From Cristatella mucedo (taxonomy: Eukaryota > Bryozoa > Phylactolaemata > Cristatellidae), in NCBI GenBank assembly GCA_009760855.2, contig WPIO01000005.1:6910001-6974000 (forward strand): a stretch of 64,000 nt of DNA. Reading direction: 5' to 3'. The notes beneath the pieces are model-generated. The model made no database searches. It saw only the letters and a program-made list of their open reading frames with translations, and was not told the DNA's origin. Below, piece by piece: positions 1 through 15,252 of this stretch. Every line of letters starts with the position of its first letter. Position 1 is the first letter of the stretch. A program made the position numbers and the translations under genes.

Positions 1-399
1 AGGGAATAATAATAACGAAGTCTTTCGTATAGTGCCATTAGAGAACCACATCTCTAGCCCGGTGCTTCACAGCTCACTTCGCGGGAAGCATTAACCAAGA
101 ATTAACGACGGGTGGGCAAGGTATCGTGCTTAGACAGGCACGCAAACAACAGCCCACAAGCAGACACCCCCTGACTCACATTACTAGCACCCCAGGTCAG
201 TAACATGCACTGGATCATGCACAGGTGTGCCAGCCGAGGACGTGAAAAGATAGCCTGTTCCCTGGGACACGAGGAAAGCTGGGCAGAACGGATGCTTCTT
301 TAGCTGAGACTTAAATGATGCAAAGTAAATGCATAATGAATAGAAGCCAGAAGCAAGCACCAGACTTCGGTAAATGCAGCAAACCAAAACCAGTTGAAC

Positions 400-400
<1 letters not shown>
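1..400 (-). repeat. Degenerate LINE 3' end in dynamin intron 2
   Basis: Positions 1-75 resemble the (TTA)n-ended 3' tail seen many times in the window (AATAATAATAACG, AGTGCCATTAGAGAACCACATCTCTAG, GGTGCTTCAC). Minus-strand translation near 300 contains SFKSQLKKHPF, typical of the C-terminus of CR1/L2-group reverse transcriptases. The right boundary is uncertain. Confidence 0.55.
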
Positions 401-3987
<3,587 letters not shown>

Positions 3988-4510
3988 GTTTAGTTCTTGG
4001 AGTCGACGCGGTCCTACAGGAAGAAGGGTGTGCTCGCCTACACAGGAGGGCGCGACATCGGAAATCAATATGGCAGTTTTTCTGAAGCGCATGCGTAGAA
4101 TGCACATCCGCCAACTTGCCACGCCCCTCCCCACCCCACACCCCCTCCGAGGTGGTCGCAGCCGGCCGCCAGCCGCTGCAAACAGAAAGCAGTTTGTAGT
4201 ACAACATTGGTGGATGTTAGCCATTACGAAATACGCTTGCACATCAAAGTCTAGGTTTATTGGATGCTTCTCCCGGAAGAATGTACGGCCTTGATGACGG
4301 CTCATTTAGCAGATTCTAAACCTAATGGGTTTCTAAGGCGGTGAGCTCAACAGAGTCGCGGCACTTTCGCCCCGCACTCCCCGCCAGCGCACGGAGCGGC
4401 TAGTCAGTGCGCGAAACACTCAGTCCTCTGTCAACGAAGCGACGAAGATCAGCTAGATTATGACTGCCAGAACATTATTCGCGGTCCATGAATTATAGCG
4501 ACTATGAGTC

Positions 4511-4541
<31 letters not shown>

Positions 4542-5315
4542 GTGTCAGTCTATAGTTGGGTAGTATAAAAGCCTAAGTAATATTATTGAAGTATAGCTGA
4601 GGTGTGAACGCTAAAATGCCGGGTAAAGGCTTGAGAGAGGGTCTGCGCCGGTCGGCAGAACGGCGGTGCTCTGGGCGGCTCGCTAGAGAATTTCAGCTCG
4701 CCGTGGCCAATGCTGAACGCCTGTAACCAACCCTCCGTCATTGTCGAATGGATTCCTCCGCGCCACGGATGCGGACTTGTTATCGCGACGCTAGGGGGGA
4801 GAGGAGGGCTCTTCATTACGACCGCAAGTTCGGCTACTGTCGGAGCTCCTGTGCGCATTAATGCTGCGAGTGCAAGTCGCCAGCCGCAATGCAAAGTTCG
4901 TGCGTCACCCGTATTTGACGCGAGTCGGCTTGAACGAACGAGCGCCACTCCTAGCACTAACTTCACTGCCGAAGGATATTAGCGAAGACGCTAGTAAGCC
5001 CTATTTCCAACATGGCGCTGTATGAAATATTAGAGTCTTGGAGCGAAGAGAGGCCTGGGCGCGCGTTGAACGCCACCTATTGGTGTACTCGATAGACGGG
5101 ACTGGGCAGCTCCATCCAAGAGCGCAGTTCAAGCGCGCCCCTGGCCCTACCAAAAGTTACCCCTTGACCCTCTCTCGCTTAGAGGCCCGACGGCGCTTTC
5201 AAGGCGGCTACCAGGCTTTCAGAGAGCAGCTAGCTACCAGACTTAGCGAGTGGCTCTAGAGGTTTATCAGGAAGCGTGCACATTCAAGTTGAGGAAGAGC
5301 TTCTTCAAAATTAAG
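3988..5315. other. Region upstream of dynamin, no gene recognised
   Basis: Should hold the dynamin promoter and 5' UTR on the minus strand; no core promoter element is clear there. A (TTA)n run lies at about 4518-4541, and a plus-strand TATAAAA at 4564-4570 has no recognised downstream gene. Confidence 0.5.
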
Positions 5316-5317
5316 AA

Positions 5318-5465
5318 AAACTTCAATTCATTTGCATAGCGCCCCAAGAGAACTTAATCTAACTCTAATAACTCTATTCAGGCGCTTCACAAATGCCTCG
5401 GGGCTCGAGCCCACGACCTCAGCCAGACCTTGGTCGGGCGCAAGCACCCTGACCGCTGGACCAAA
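5318..5465 (-). mobile_element. tRNA-derived SINE, family B (tRNA head plus LINE-like tail)
   Basis: On the minus strand: box-A-like GGTCCAGCGGTCAGGGTGC, then box-B-like GGGCTCGAGCCCCGAGG, then tail GAAGCGCCTGAATAGAG through TTAAGTTCTCTTGGGGCGC and ATGCAAATGAATT. Other copies near 24235, 46468, 49000, 55020 and 62915. Confidence 0.7.
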
Positions 5466-5479
5466 AAAGTTCTGGAACT

Positions 5480-6530
5480 TTGTCAAATTGGGATTAGCAC
5501 AGCGGTGGGAAGGGAAGCAATCGTTACCGTCCCGCCCGCCCCCACCTGAAGTGGGTAGAGATTTAGGCCTGCGCCCTAGACCTACATTCCCGACCGTCGC
5601 CGAAGACGAAATTATGCCCCAATGCCCGTTGATGAGCAACAGCCGTTCGCGCGTCCAGTAAATGCTGTGCGATTTTGCGCTGCACTGCTTCACTAATTGC
5701 TGGTCTTGTCACTGCATGAAAATTCTGGCTTCGTCACCGGGTGCACAAATTGTTTTTTTTTTCAGGCACACTCCAGGCAGCTCGCCTTGCGAGCCGAGCT
5801 TCAAGCTTGCCCAAAATAGGAAGCCATTTTCGCCGAAGGCCTAGAGAGCCTCAATCTGGGCTGCGGGCCTCCAGGAGGCGCACACCAGGAGAAGAGGGAT
5901 GCTTAGAAGACATTTCGTGCTGCGTTCCTGCAGAGCTCCGGTTTCCTAGGAATTTTCTTCTGTAGTACCCTCCGTTAAAGAATCTCTAGAAAATTAAACT
6001 TTTGAAATGTTTCCTGAAGGCTGTTAAGCAGCGGCGACCTACGGGTATTAAACATTGCAAGTCGCCGACGTGTGCTATCTAGCACTCATCAGGTCGTTTC
6101 CGGTAGGTCAAGAATATGACAGCAGCGATGCCAAACGAGCAGTATTTACTGAACCTTCAGCCCGCTCTCCCCTCCCTCGAAAGCCTGACAGAGCTCCCGG
6201 GTGGTCGCCGTGCCTCCCGACTAGGGCTATTAGGCTTAAGAAGTTCGTAAATAAATCGTTCAGCATAAAGGATGACATGGTGGCTCTATTGCCTAGTTGG
6301 CGTCGCTGATTCAAGTCGCGCTCGCCGAGGAGTCGTGAGCGAGTTTCTTTTTAGAAGACGCTGGAGAAAACGCTGGAGCGTCGCGCCTCCGGAGTGCACG
6401 CTCTCGATAGCCGAAAAAAAGGCAAGCCGAAGGCGCGTCACTCGAGCAGCCCCTTTCGGCGTCATCTACAAATAAAAAAGCGGCAGCACTCTCTGCATAA
6501 ACACCTCGAAGCGTCACGCCGAAACGGCGG
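5480..6530. other. Intergenic, no gene recognised
   Basis: No coding exon, RNA gene or repeat I could name. Reading frames on both strands lack conserved motifs. Confidence 0.45.
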
Positions 6531-6539
6531 CGCCAGCTA

Positions 6540-7200
6540 AACCGGCCAGATCGCGACCGCTAATCATTATTCGCGACCGTGCAACGATCTGCGACCGAGG
6601 CCGTATAAAAGCCGACGTCGTGGGATAGGCGAGGAGTTGCGATTTCGGACTAGGCGTTGGCACGCGAGCCGACTTGAGCGCCAGGCCGGCGAGCCGTCGG
6701 TGTACGCCACGGCCGCTGCGTAAATGCCCGCGATCGTCCGCTGCTGTCGAATAGACTTGTCTACATTACCCGTAAGGACTTCGCGTGCTAAGGTGCGAGC
6801 GCTCTTCGCCGCTTCCGCCGCCTTCACGCTTCCGTCAGCGCGCCTGCGTGCAGCGGCGCAGCACCTACGAGTAGTAGCTGGCCGCGCTAGCGAGGTTCGC
6901 GCGTCGCCTGTATCCGTCGGGTCAGTGGCTGAGACTGGCAGCGTTGCGGGCGCTGCGTTTGCGGCCTGGATCTGACGTGGACCTGGGAGCCGGACGCCGC
7001 AGCGGTAGCGACGCCGAAGGCGAGAAATGCCCGATTTGCCCGAGCGCCGTCCTTTTAGGCCTGCCCGGCGCCCCCTACCTGGGACCCGGGCGACCACCAG
7101 GTAGGGACTACGGAGCGGCTGGATGCGCGATTAAGCTCCGAGGCGCCTTTGCCGAGCGCCTGCTCCGCGTCGGATATCGGGCGTAGGGCCGCGGCCTCGG
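6540..7200 (+). promoter_or_regulatory. GC- and CpG-rich stretch with TATA box, possible orphan promoter
   Basis: About 650 bp are visibly richer in G+C and CpG than the flanks, with TATAAAA at 6604-6610 on the plus strand. Possible donor-like sequence ACCACCAG|GTAGGG near 7099-7104. No recognisable protein follows on either strand. It could be the promoter or first exon of an unidentified transcript, or part of a transposon. Confidence 0.3.
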
Positions 7201-7985
7201 CTAGCCCCTCCCCTGCCCGCCCTAGGTGCCTGAGTCTGAGCCTGCATGCCTAACCCAGAGTGGGTGATTCTACTGCTTGACCTGCTACTAGCCTTTCTCT
7301 TGGCCGCTGCGTAATTTTCAATGAACCAGCGGTCATTCTACGCGTCTCGGACGGCTCTTGGAGCGGCTTTCCTTCACTTTGAAATGCAGGAAGCTTTAAG
7401 GCTCCTGCTGGTAATTAAAAAAAACGCAGCCTTACGGCTCCGAAGTCACACCCTGCTGGGCTTCAGCCCTCCAGCCCCTCTCTCCCTACGCCCTCGATCG
7501 TCAGTCCTTCTTCGCTAAAGAGATATTGGGTCATAGATATCGATCGATAGTTCAAAATTTCGTACCTGCTGCTTACAAAAGTGTTGCGGTGGGCTCGTAG
7601 CGACAGGCGAGCAGGTCAGAGGTCGCGGCTTCCGGGAGCGGCTCACCCTTCCTTGACAGGCTGCTGTCCGCTTATTTACGCTATTTATTTATGCCTCAAC
7701 TTGCTAGAACACTTAGTCTTATAATCCTTTTCCATTCCCCTGCCATCAGTAGAGCATTCCTGCGATCCGCGTAGACTAAAAAATTGTAGAGAGCTTGGTT
7801 CGCTCGGCTTGTGTAAATAGAAAAAATAAATCAATATTAGCTTATTCAATAGCCTTATTTTCGTAAAAAGCCAACTATTTATTGATAATAATTAACAAAA
7901 TTAATATCATATTTTTCATAGAATATCATAACACGTCAATCATATTCAATAATATGAGCCTATTATCTATGAGCCTATTAATGAT
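7200..7985. other. Intergenic, turning AT-rich, no gene recognised
   Basis: From about 7780 the sequence becomes strongly AT-rich (TTATTCAATAG, ATCATATTCAATAATATG). No coding signal. Confidence 0.45.
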
Positions 7986-7989
7986 AAAA

Positions 7990-8085
7990 TGATTAGTCAT
8001 GCGAGCGGTAAAAGAGCCTTAACGGTTATCACCACCGCTTGCAGTTTGCATTTATGGATCGCCTACTGCAAGATTCAAACTGCGC
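7990..8085 (-). mobile_element. tRNA-derived SINE, family A, degenerate
   Basis: Contains AAGAGCCTTAACGGTTATC, ACCACCGCTTGCAGT and a decayed box-B region TGCAAGATTCAAACTGCG, matching the better copies at 9330 and 61525. Confidence 0.5.
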
Positions 8086-8089
8086 TTAA

Positions 8090-8170
8090 TAGGAATAATA
8101 AATTTGTATAGCACCATCAGAGAACTCAAACTTTTTGTAAACAATTTACATTTGCTGTTCTTTATCATCT
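8090..8170 (-). repeat. Isolated LINE-type 3' tail
   Basis: GGAATAATAAATTTGTATAG, CACCATCAGAGAACTCAA, then ACAATTTACATTTGCTG, the minus-strand tail consensus of the LINE family in this window. Confidence 0.55.
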
Positions 8171-8914
8171 TTATCCTGCCGCATCGTTTTCGCAGCATTG
8201 TAAACAGTCAATTGTAAGTGATTTGCATAAAAGCCCATCGGGGCTAGCTCTGATATAGCTACGTACGGTTTTTGATAACGCTGACTTTTTCTGTGCAACT
8301 ATAAAAATCTAGAATACAGATTATGGCAGCCCACACTATGCCATGCCTTATTATCGGGCTGGAGAAGTTTCAGAGGTTTCAGAGGCTGCCGCTTTTGGAC
8401 CAAGACATCGACAATAGTATTCATTGCTTATGACCTGTTAGGTGTTGTTGCTGACGAGGAGAACCAACCCTCGGTGACCAACAAAAGCGACCCTTGGTGA
8501 GACTGTGCGTACTAAACAGGAGCTTAGTAATGGAGCGCGGAAGGAGATTGACGATCAACTGTCCATGCGGGCACGGTCCACAATTTCACTCAGATTCACT
8601 GACTCTACTTACATTAGCTCCAGTTAAGGTGGGATGAGTGATGCGAGCCGCATTGAAACTACACGAGACATGTGGAAGGAAAGACAGCTACGTCTGTCGC
8701 CTTTTCCTGCATCCGTGCTTTGCTGAACTTTAAATGGCAGAGAGTGACGATGTCCTTTACCTTACCTCTCAGGTGAAAACGGCGGCTGACAAAATGGCAG
8801 CCTGCGGGAGGGGGTCCCAGTCGCACCGGAGCAGATCGCTATTAAAATTCAAGTATGATTGCCAGAATCCTGGCAGCCACTCGTCGTGACGGCCTGGAAT
8901 TGTGTGTCCCTGTG

Positions 8915-9005
8915 GTCTTAGGCTCAGGTTAAAGCGTTTGCATCTTCACGGCCCAGGTCGTAAGTTTGAGTTCCGCCTCAGGCAATCTTTTATTGCTTCC
9001 TGAAT
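8915..9005 (+). repeat. tRNA-like SINE head fragment
   Basis: TAGGCTCAGGTTAAAGCG (box-A-like) is followed about 35 bp later by GTAAGTTTGAGTTCCGCC (box-B-like), the spacing of a tRNA promoter. No intact tRNA fold is evident. The preceding 8170-8915 holds nothing I recognise. Confidence 0.4.
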
Positions 9006-9329
9006 GCTGAGTGGTAGCCGCAGGGGCTTCTGTGCCGCTACATAAATGATGTTCTTGAATCAGGTGACCTTGGCTTTTTTTACACTACTCAATGACTCTC
9101 GACGATCGCTGAAGCCGGATTTTGTTCAGTCAAGTCAGCTCCGAAAACGCACGACGCGTAAAGAGGCGTTGACAGAAACTAGCTGCAGCTCTAGTTGCAC
9201 AAGGCTCCACAGCCGACAAAGCCGCTAATTTTAAATGATGTTGTTTTTATTTGCGTGGCATTGTATCACCAGCAGGCGAAACTATAGCTATCAGCAACCC
9301 ACAAAGAAACTCAATCCTTTAAGGAAAAC

Positions 9330-9486
9330 GAAATGTCTGAGATATTAGCTGATTTAACAGCCTCCTTGTATATCAGTAGAAGAGCCTTATCGGCTATCAC
9401 CATCGCTTGCAGTTGGCGATAAAGAGTCGCCCCACTGCATGACTCGAACCCACGACCTCGGCTGTGAAGAGTGAGCACCTTACCTC
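9330..9486 (-). mobile_element. tRNA-derived SINE, family A
   Basis: On the minus strand: AGCCCAGGAGGTAAGG (box A), then GTCGTGGGTTCGAGTCATG (box B GGTTCGAGTC), then the body GCCGATAAGGCTC and AATCAGCTAATATCTC. Same family at 36085, 37125 and 61525. Confidence 0.7.
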
Positions 9487-9496
9487 CTGGGCTATA

Positions 9497-11352
9497 ACAA
9501 TAATAATAATAACATGTTTGATATTGCGCCCTCAGAGAACTCAATCTCTTTCTAGGCACTTTACATTTGCTGCAAATGAAGCATGATCGAATGGTTAGTG
9601 GTAGTATGCTCTATAAACAAAAAGAATAACATGGTTAGATGTGACATGCACAGGGTCAGCATGCAAGTATGGTTAGTGGCGGCATGCATAGTGTCAGCAC
9701 CCACAAGCGCATAAAGGTTGAATGAATCACAGGGACCCACTAAATGCCGTGATAAATAGATTCGTTTTTAGTTTCTTTTTAAATGTGGTCAAGTCAGGGG
9801 ATGTCGTGCCAAAACTCGGAATAGAGTTTTACAGGCTTTTGGAGGACACGAACTAAAGGTATGGTCACCAAAGGATTTGAGTTTTGTACAAGATGTGGGT
9901 AAACAATTAGATTCCGAAAAGCGAATGGTATGATGCTTAGCCTGGTGGGAGAGTAGATCTGATAGGTAGGCTGGAGCCAAAGAATGAAGAGACCGAAAAG
10001 TGAGCAACAAAACGTTGAAATCGATACATTGCTTGACTGGGAGCCAGTGCAGGTCGGCGAGAAGTGGTGTGATGTGGCACCTGCAATGCTAACGAGAGAC
10101 AAGCCTAGCTGCAGAGTTTTGCACCAGCTGTAAGCTGGTTTCACAGCCGGTAGACCTGCAATCAGTGAGTTACAGAAGTCGAGACGGGATATCACAAATG
10201 CATGGACTAATTTAGATGTCGTATCCCTCTCTAAACAAGCCCGAATTTGAGCAATGTTAGGTAGCTGAAAGTAGGCAGACTTGATTGTGGAGCTGATGAT
10301 GTCGTCTAACGAAAGGTCATTTTGGAACATGACACCTAGATTTCGTGCAGATTCAATAGCAGATATGCTGGCGGAGTCAATTTTGAGCGTTAGCCTTTCC
10401 ACTTTTTGAGTCACACTTGGTTTTCCCATAACTAGTTAGTTATTTTTATCATAATTTAATCTACAAAAATTGCTGCTATCCAAGTGTGATTGTCATCAAT
10501 ACATGCAGCAAGGGAGTTGTGAGAATTCGACGCGCTCGAAGGCTGGGACGGATCAAACAAACGTACAACTGAGTGCCATCCGCATGAAGTGAAAGTCTAA
10601 ATTTTTGGGACATGACCTGACGCCAATGACGTATTAATGATGTTAGTTATGCATGGCAGTAGCAGATCAATGCAACGTAGAAGCAGGACAGTGGGAATAG
10701 GGCCCAGAGGACTAGCTGTGGTCTTTGATAGATAAGAGCTTCATGACGAGGTCACTGGTGACCTGCTTGACTGTAGACATTGAGGTGAGGAATGGAATTC
10801 AGAGACATGATTCCAGGTGGGTGCTGCCATCTTAGGGATGGACTCCCTGATCTTGTCTATCTTATTGACAAAGAACCCAGAGAAGCGATCACCTAGATCA
10901 TCACATGGATCATCCGGTAAGGAGCTAACTAGGGAGTGGTTAAGGAGATGGTTGATCGTCATCAGCATTTTTTGATTGTGCATCTGCGATTCAACAATGT
11001 TTTTATAGAAGCTAGACTGACTTGGCCTTTGCTGGTATCGAGTGGTACGATTATAGCAGTCCTCGAATCCCTGTCGATGAACAACCCGTCCTGAGCTTGT
11101 GTATGCCTTTTCAAACTTACAAGCTTGGTAGACCTAGCTAGTTTAATGTTTGTGGTAAACTATAGGCCGTCTGGGTGAGGGGGAAAGTTCGCTTAGTCAG
11201 AGGTGCAAACTTGTCGAGCATGTCAGCTATTGGTCGTGTTGTAGCACTCTACCAATGATGACAGGTCAGAAGGGGGACTGAACAGCAAAGGTGAAGCAGA
11301 TATTCTCCCACGAACGGCATCGATGTCAAGGTTCTTAAGGTTTCGCGATTCA
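9497..11352 (-). mobile_element. CR1/L2-group LINE copy with an internal deletion of the RT core
   Basis: Minus strand, (TTA)n tail at 9497. The C-terminal RT region reads HAFVISRLDFCNSL and DLHWLPVKQ-like segments at about 9790-10430; upstream part of the polyprotein (HNQKMLMTINHLLN, DLGDRFSGFFVNKIDKI) at 10740-10985. Compared with the fuller copy at 51815-54415, about 540 bp carrying the RT catalytic core (YADD block) are missing at a junction near 10607. Several frameshifts; dead. Confidence 0.85.
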
Positions 11353-12200
11353 CATGCCATCAAACCCCTTATCAAAGAAAATTTAAGTGGTGGCTGAATT
11401 ACTCGTGAAAAGGGTAGCTAAAGCTTAGCACTTCACATTCATCGTAGTGCTGGATTGACATGCAGCAACAGCTAACAGAGTGGACAGCATCCATTAGCTG
11501 AGAGATCACTACTGGCTCGGATTCAGCAGCTGACGAGGAGCTGTTGTTGAGTAAGCAAATCTCTTTATCTTTGCCCCACCTTGCGAGAAAAATCAACATA
11601 TAATAATAACATATAAAAATAATGATCTTACAATAACTTATAATCCTCTTCCATGCCCCTCCCGTCAGTTTCGCATTGCTACGATCCACCAAGATTGCAG
11701 GTCGTCAAGCTACGTAAGTTCATTCGATACGTATAACAGCAGTTTATCATCTTAATCCTGCCGCATCGTGTTTCTTACACAGTAAATGGTAAATTGTAAG
11801 TGCAGTTTATATAATACGCATTGAAGTAGGTGCTAACATAGCTTCTTACGGTTTCAAGAGTTATACGGCGATTTTTCGGTGCAATCGCAACATAGATCTG
11901 TGAAAACATGACTCCCATGCGTTCACTCGTAGAACAGGTAAACAAGTGAGGCAGTATCTTCTAATTACACTCCGGACCCACGCCCGGTCCTTCCTCTGAC
12001 GGCTAATTTAGTTAACTAAGCATGAGAGCTCTTGCATTGCTCACACTGAAACCAAGCAGTACTTCTTTTTTATTCTTAATTCTATTCTTTTTTATTCTAA
12101 AACATGTAAAACATAACTCTTCTTGTTAGGAGATTCAAAAAGCAAGTATTTAGGATCGCGTATTTGATTATATTTCGTGAATGGGGATCTTATGATAACG
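11353..12200. other. Intergenic, no gene recognised
   Basis: Moderately AT-rich sequence with scattered decayed repeat words, no coding exon. Confidence 0.4.
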
Positions 12201-12204
12201 ATGT

Positions 12205-12600
12205 CATGATAATAATGTGCATAAAGCCCTGAGAGAACTTAAATCTCGTTCTAGATACTTTACGTATGCTGTAAATGAAGTATGACGATATGGCTACCGG
12301 TAACATGTGCAGTATCAGCACTAATAGTCAAACAAAGGACTAATTCACCACGACCCGGCGAATGCTGTGAGGAACAGGCGCGTTTTTATCTTCTTTTGAA
12401 ATGTCGTCAAGTCAGGGCATGTCGTTACGTCACCCTGAAGTGAGTCCAGGCTTTGGGAGTGTACGAAATAATTGTACGGTTTCCTAAGAATTTGAGGTTG
12501 GTACGAAGCACAGCTAGACGACATGGGCCAGAATAGGGGAGTACGCTGCCTAGCCCGATAGGGAAGTGTTGCCAGTGGTAGGGTGGAGCAAGAGAATTGA
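12205..12600 (-). mobile_element. LINE 3' fragment
   Basis: Minus-strand tail (ATAATAATGTGCATAAAGCC, GAGAGAACTTAAATCTCG) followed by residues like CPDLTTFQKKIKTRLFLTAF, the C-terminal signature shared with the other LINE copies. Confidence 0.65.
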
Positions 12601-13735
12601 GGGGGCCTCATAGTAAAACATTTCCAATGCCCCCTAAGCTCTGTCAAGAAAGAACATAGCTGGTTAGTGATAACATGCCCACTGACAGCACGAGTAATCA
12701 CGCAGATGAACGATACCTCCCGACACGGAGTGCTAATAGCGTTTCTTGTTCCTTGCAGAATTCTTCCGAAAGTCAAAATTCTTGCAAACATCGTACACGG
12801 AAACGATACAGCTAAGACCTGTTTAAAGCCTATCTGTTTGTTGTTTGACCGTAGCGCTTAATAAATGACCTGCCTATTTACATGTAGACCAGCTTCAAGC
12901 CGGAATCGGTTTTAGATTCGCCGACTGTTTTGAACATGCAAATTAGGTTGGCCTTAGTTTCGCCGACTGAAACGAACATGTATATCTTGGATGATCTTGC
13001 GTCCCTATTATCATTTCGCCATCGTCGCCCAAATGCTTGGCTTGGTGATTGCTGTTGCCAGAGTCCGTGACTTTTCAGTTTTTCTAAAAGACGGCCTAGA
13101 CGTAGCCGCCGCGGTGGGCTGAAGCTCCGCTCGTTCGGTATTCGAGGAGTTGTCTCGTAACGCCCTGTACGATCTCTCGAGAGAGTGAGGCTGTGAATCG
13201 CACGAACTTGGTAGTCACCAGACCTACTATAACCCCGGCGGCCCATCGGCGTCTTTGGAACGCTTTCTCAATGAGCAATACCCCGCTAATAATACCTGAG
13301 ACGATTGTTGACGGCGGTCTCGATCTGTGGGCTTTGATCGGCTTTTTTCTGGGCTCGCTGTTTACTTACTTTTCGCCTCTCAATCTTCGTGCTCCCATGC
13401 ATCCCGGTTTCACGCTGCTCGCTAAGATACGTGCAGGTTTTTGTGTTACATATGCTTTCAACGAGCTGGGGAAGCCGGCCAAAACTTCGAGTTTGACAGA
13501 TTTGACCTTAATTCATGCATGCGAACTCCGCGTCCTCGATTAAGCAACAACGGTTGCTTTCAACGAGCCGCGCTAGTAGCTGATAGCAGTGTGCAAATCT
13601 TTAGCATGCCGCTAGCCCATCGTACGTCGGGGCGCATCTTGGTTTCCCAGCCCTGCCCTTTAGGCGCATGGGAAAAAGCGACTCCCAAATCAGGGCTGGA
13701 ACCTAAAAAGCCTTGACTGCGGGACGGCTAATCTC
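12600..13735. other. Intergenic, no gene recognised
   Basis: A 116-codon plus-strand frame at 13193-13543 has one hydrophobic stretch but no family resemblance. Nothing else seen. Confidence 0.4.
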
Positions 13736-13738
13736 TAT

Positions 13739-14168
<430 letters not shown>

Positions 14169-14371
14169 CACTATCGCTCCCATTTTTTCCTGGCTCGGCC
14201 TAATGCCCTGAGCCAGAGATAGGCCACCGGACCAGCCGGAATGTCGAGGCCCTTTCTGAGCTTTCCGTCGGTCTGCACGCTGCGACGGCCCGACAAAACC
14301 ATCCTCCTGAAGTTATGCTTAGACAAAGCTTCCCGTACATCATATTTCCAGTGTCTAGAGAATAGATTAAT

Positions 14372-14415
14372 GTTACCCTGAGGGCGCTATACAAATGTAT
14401 TATTACTGTTATTAT
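14372..14415 (+). repeat. LINE-type 3' tail
   Basis: CCTGAGGGCGCTATACAAAT followed by GTATTATTACTGTTATTAT, the plus-strand form of the family tail. Confidence 0.5.
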
Positions 14416-14640
14416 GCTGCCCGAACTCCATCTTAAATACAGCCCTGCTCTCACGAGCACAAGAACACACACTCTGGTTAGTCCAGAGAAACTTTGGTCA
14501 GAAAAAGCACTCCAGCTCATCAGCTGCGGCCATCGCTTTACCAGCCGATCGCAGACCGGCGCCTCCGAGTCATCTGCAGGCGACACTGCACCGTGCTTGT
14601 AAAGATAACTCGTTAGGCCACCAGGTCATGCAGCAAGCTC
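14410..14640 (+). repeat. Unclassified repeat, copy 1, upstream of CFAP77
   Basis: About 230 bp matching 18545-18780 in the same orientation at roughly 80% by eye. Shared blocks: ACACTCTGGTTAGTCCA, CTCATCAGCTG, GAGTCATCTGCAGG and GCCAGGTCA-type endings. Not recognised as any family. Confidence 0.75.
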
Positions 14641-15150
14641 GTCGGCCCCCTGCATCCGCGATTGACAAGCACTGTAAAGAAACAGTATAGCTACTGTGGT
14701 GACTTCTAAACAAAGGAAATTTCAAAAAACTATAGCTACGCAGAATGCTGCCTCACGTACGGGAAAGCCATGAAACTGCCATCTACCGTAGGTGGCCAGG
14801 CCACTCAGCCGTGTGGTACAAGCGCCGTCGCTTTCAAGAAAGTAACACCTAGAAAAATCCTGCTCGGACTTCTGATCACATGGATTTGCCATTTATAACA
14901 GGCAGGCATCTCCCAACACTTTTTTCAGTCATCTCAACCAACTTACAGGGACGGCTATTTGCACCCTACTGAGAACCACTGGAATGAGGCGCTCCGGAAA
15001 TGGCGCTGCCTAGGCGCTCGCAAACATCCGGAACTAGCGCTCCGCCCATAATAATCACGTGGTACGTAACCACGGCGATTGTCGTCAGTGGCAGACAAAC
15101 AATATTACCCTCTCAGCATCCTGAGACTTGAAGCACACAGCGAACAGGAT
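14640..15150. other. Region upstream of CFAP77
   Basis: No recognised repeat or exon. May contain the CFAP77 promoter; no TATA box or other core element is evident. Confidence 0.4.
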
Positions 15151-15156
15151 AGCAAC

Positions 15157-15252
15157 ATGTCAGCAGATACAGAGACAGTTTTCGACCATAGGGCTACAGG
15201 CACTCTCGGAAAAAAGCGAGATACTATGTTAGACAACGAGCTGCACGCGAGG
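15157..15252 (+). CDS. CFAP77: CFAP77 alternative first exon 1a
   Basis: 32 codons beginning [15 protein letters not shown] and ending [13 protein letters not shown], donor GAGG|GTAAGG, phase 0. Related in sequence to exon 1b. Confidence 0.7.

Noticed and set aside
3990-4305. In-frame N-terminal extension of dynamin upstream of MTTNVG
   Set aside because: Open but Cys/Arg-rich and unlike any dynamin N-terminus; the canonical start lies at [12 protein letters not shown] or MEQLIP.
6567-7097. 176-codon minus-strand frame in the GC-rich region
   Set aside because: Arg/Ala-rich without conserved motif; long frames are expected in CpG-rich DNA.
13193-13543. 116-codon plus-strand frame with a hydrophobic segment, possible membrane protein
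   Set aside because: No family resemblance, no splice-site support, and comparable frames occur by chance in the window.
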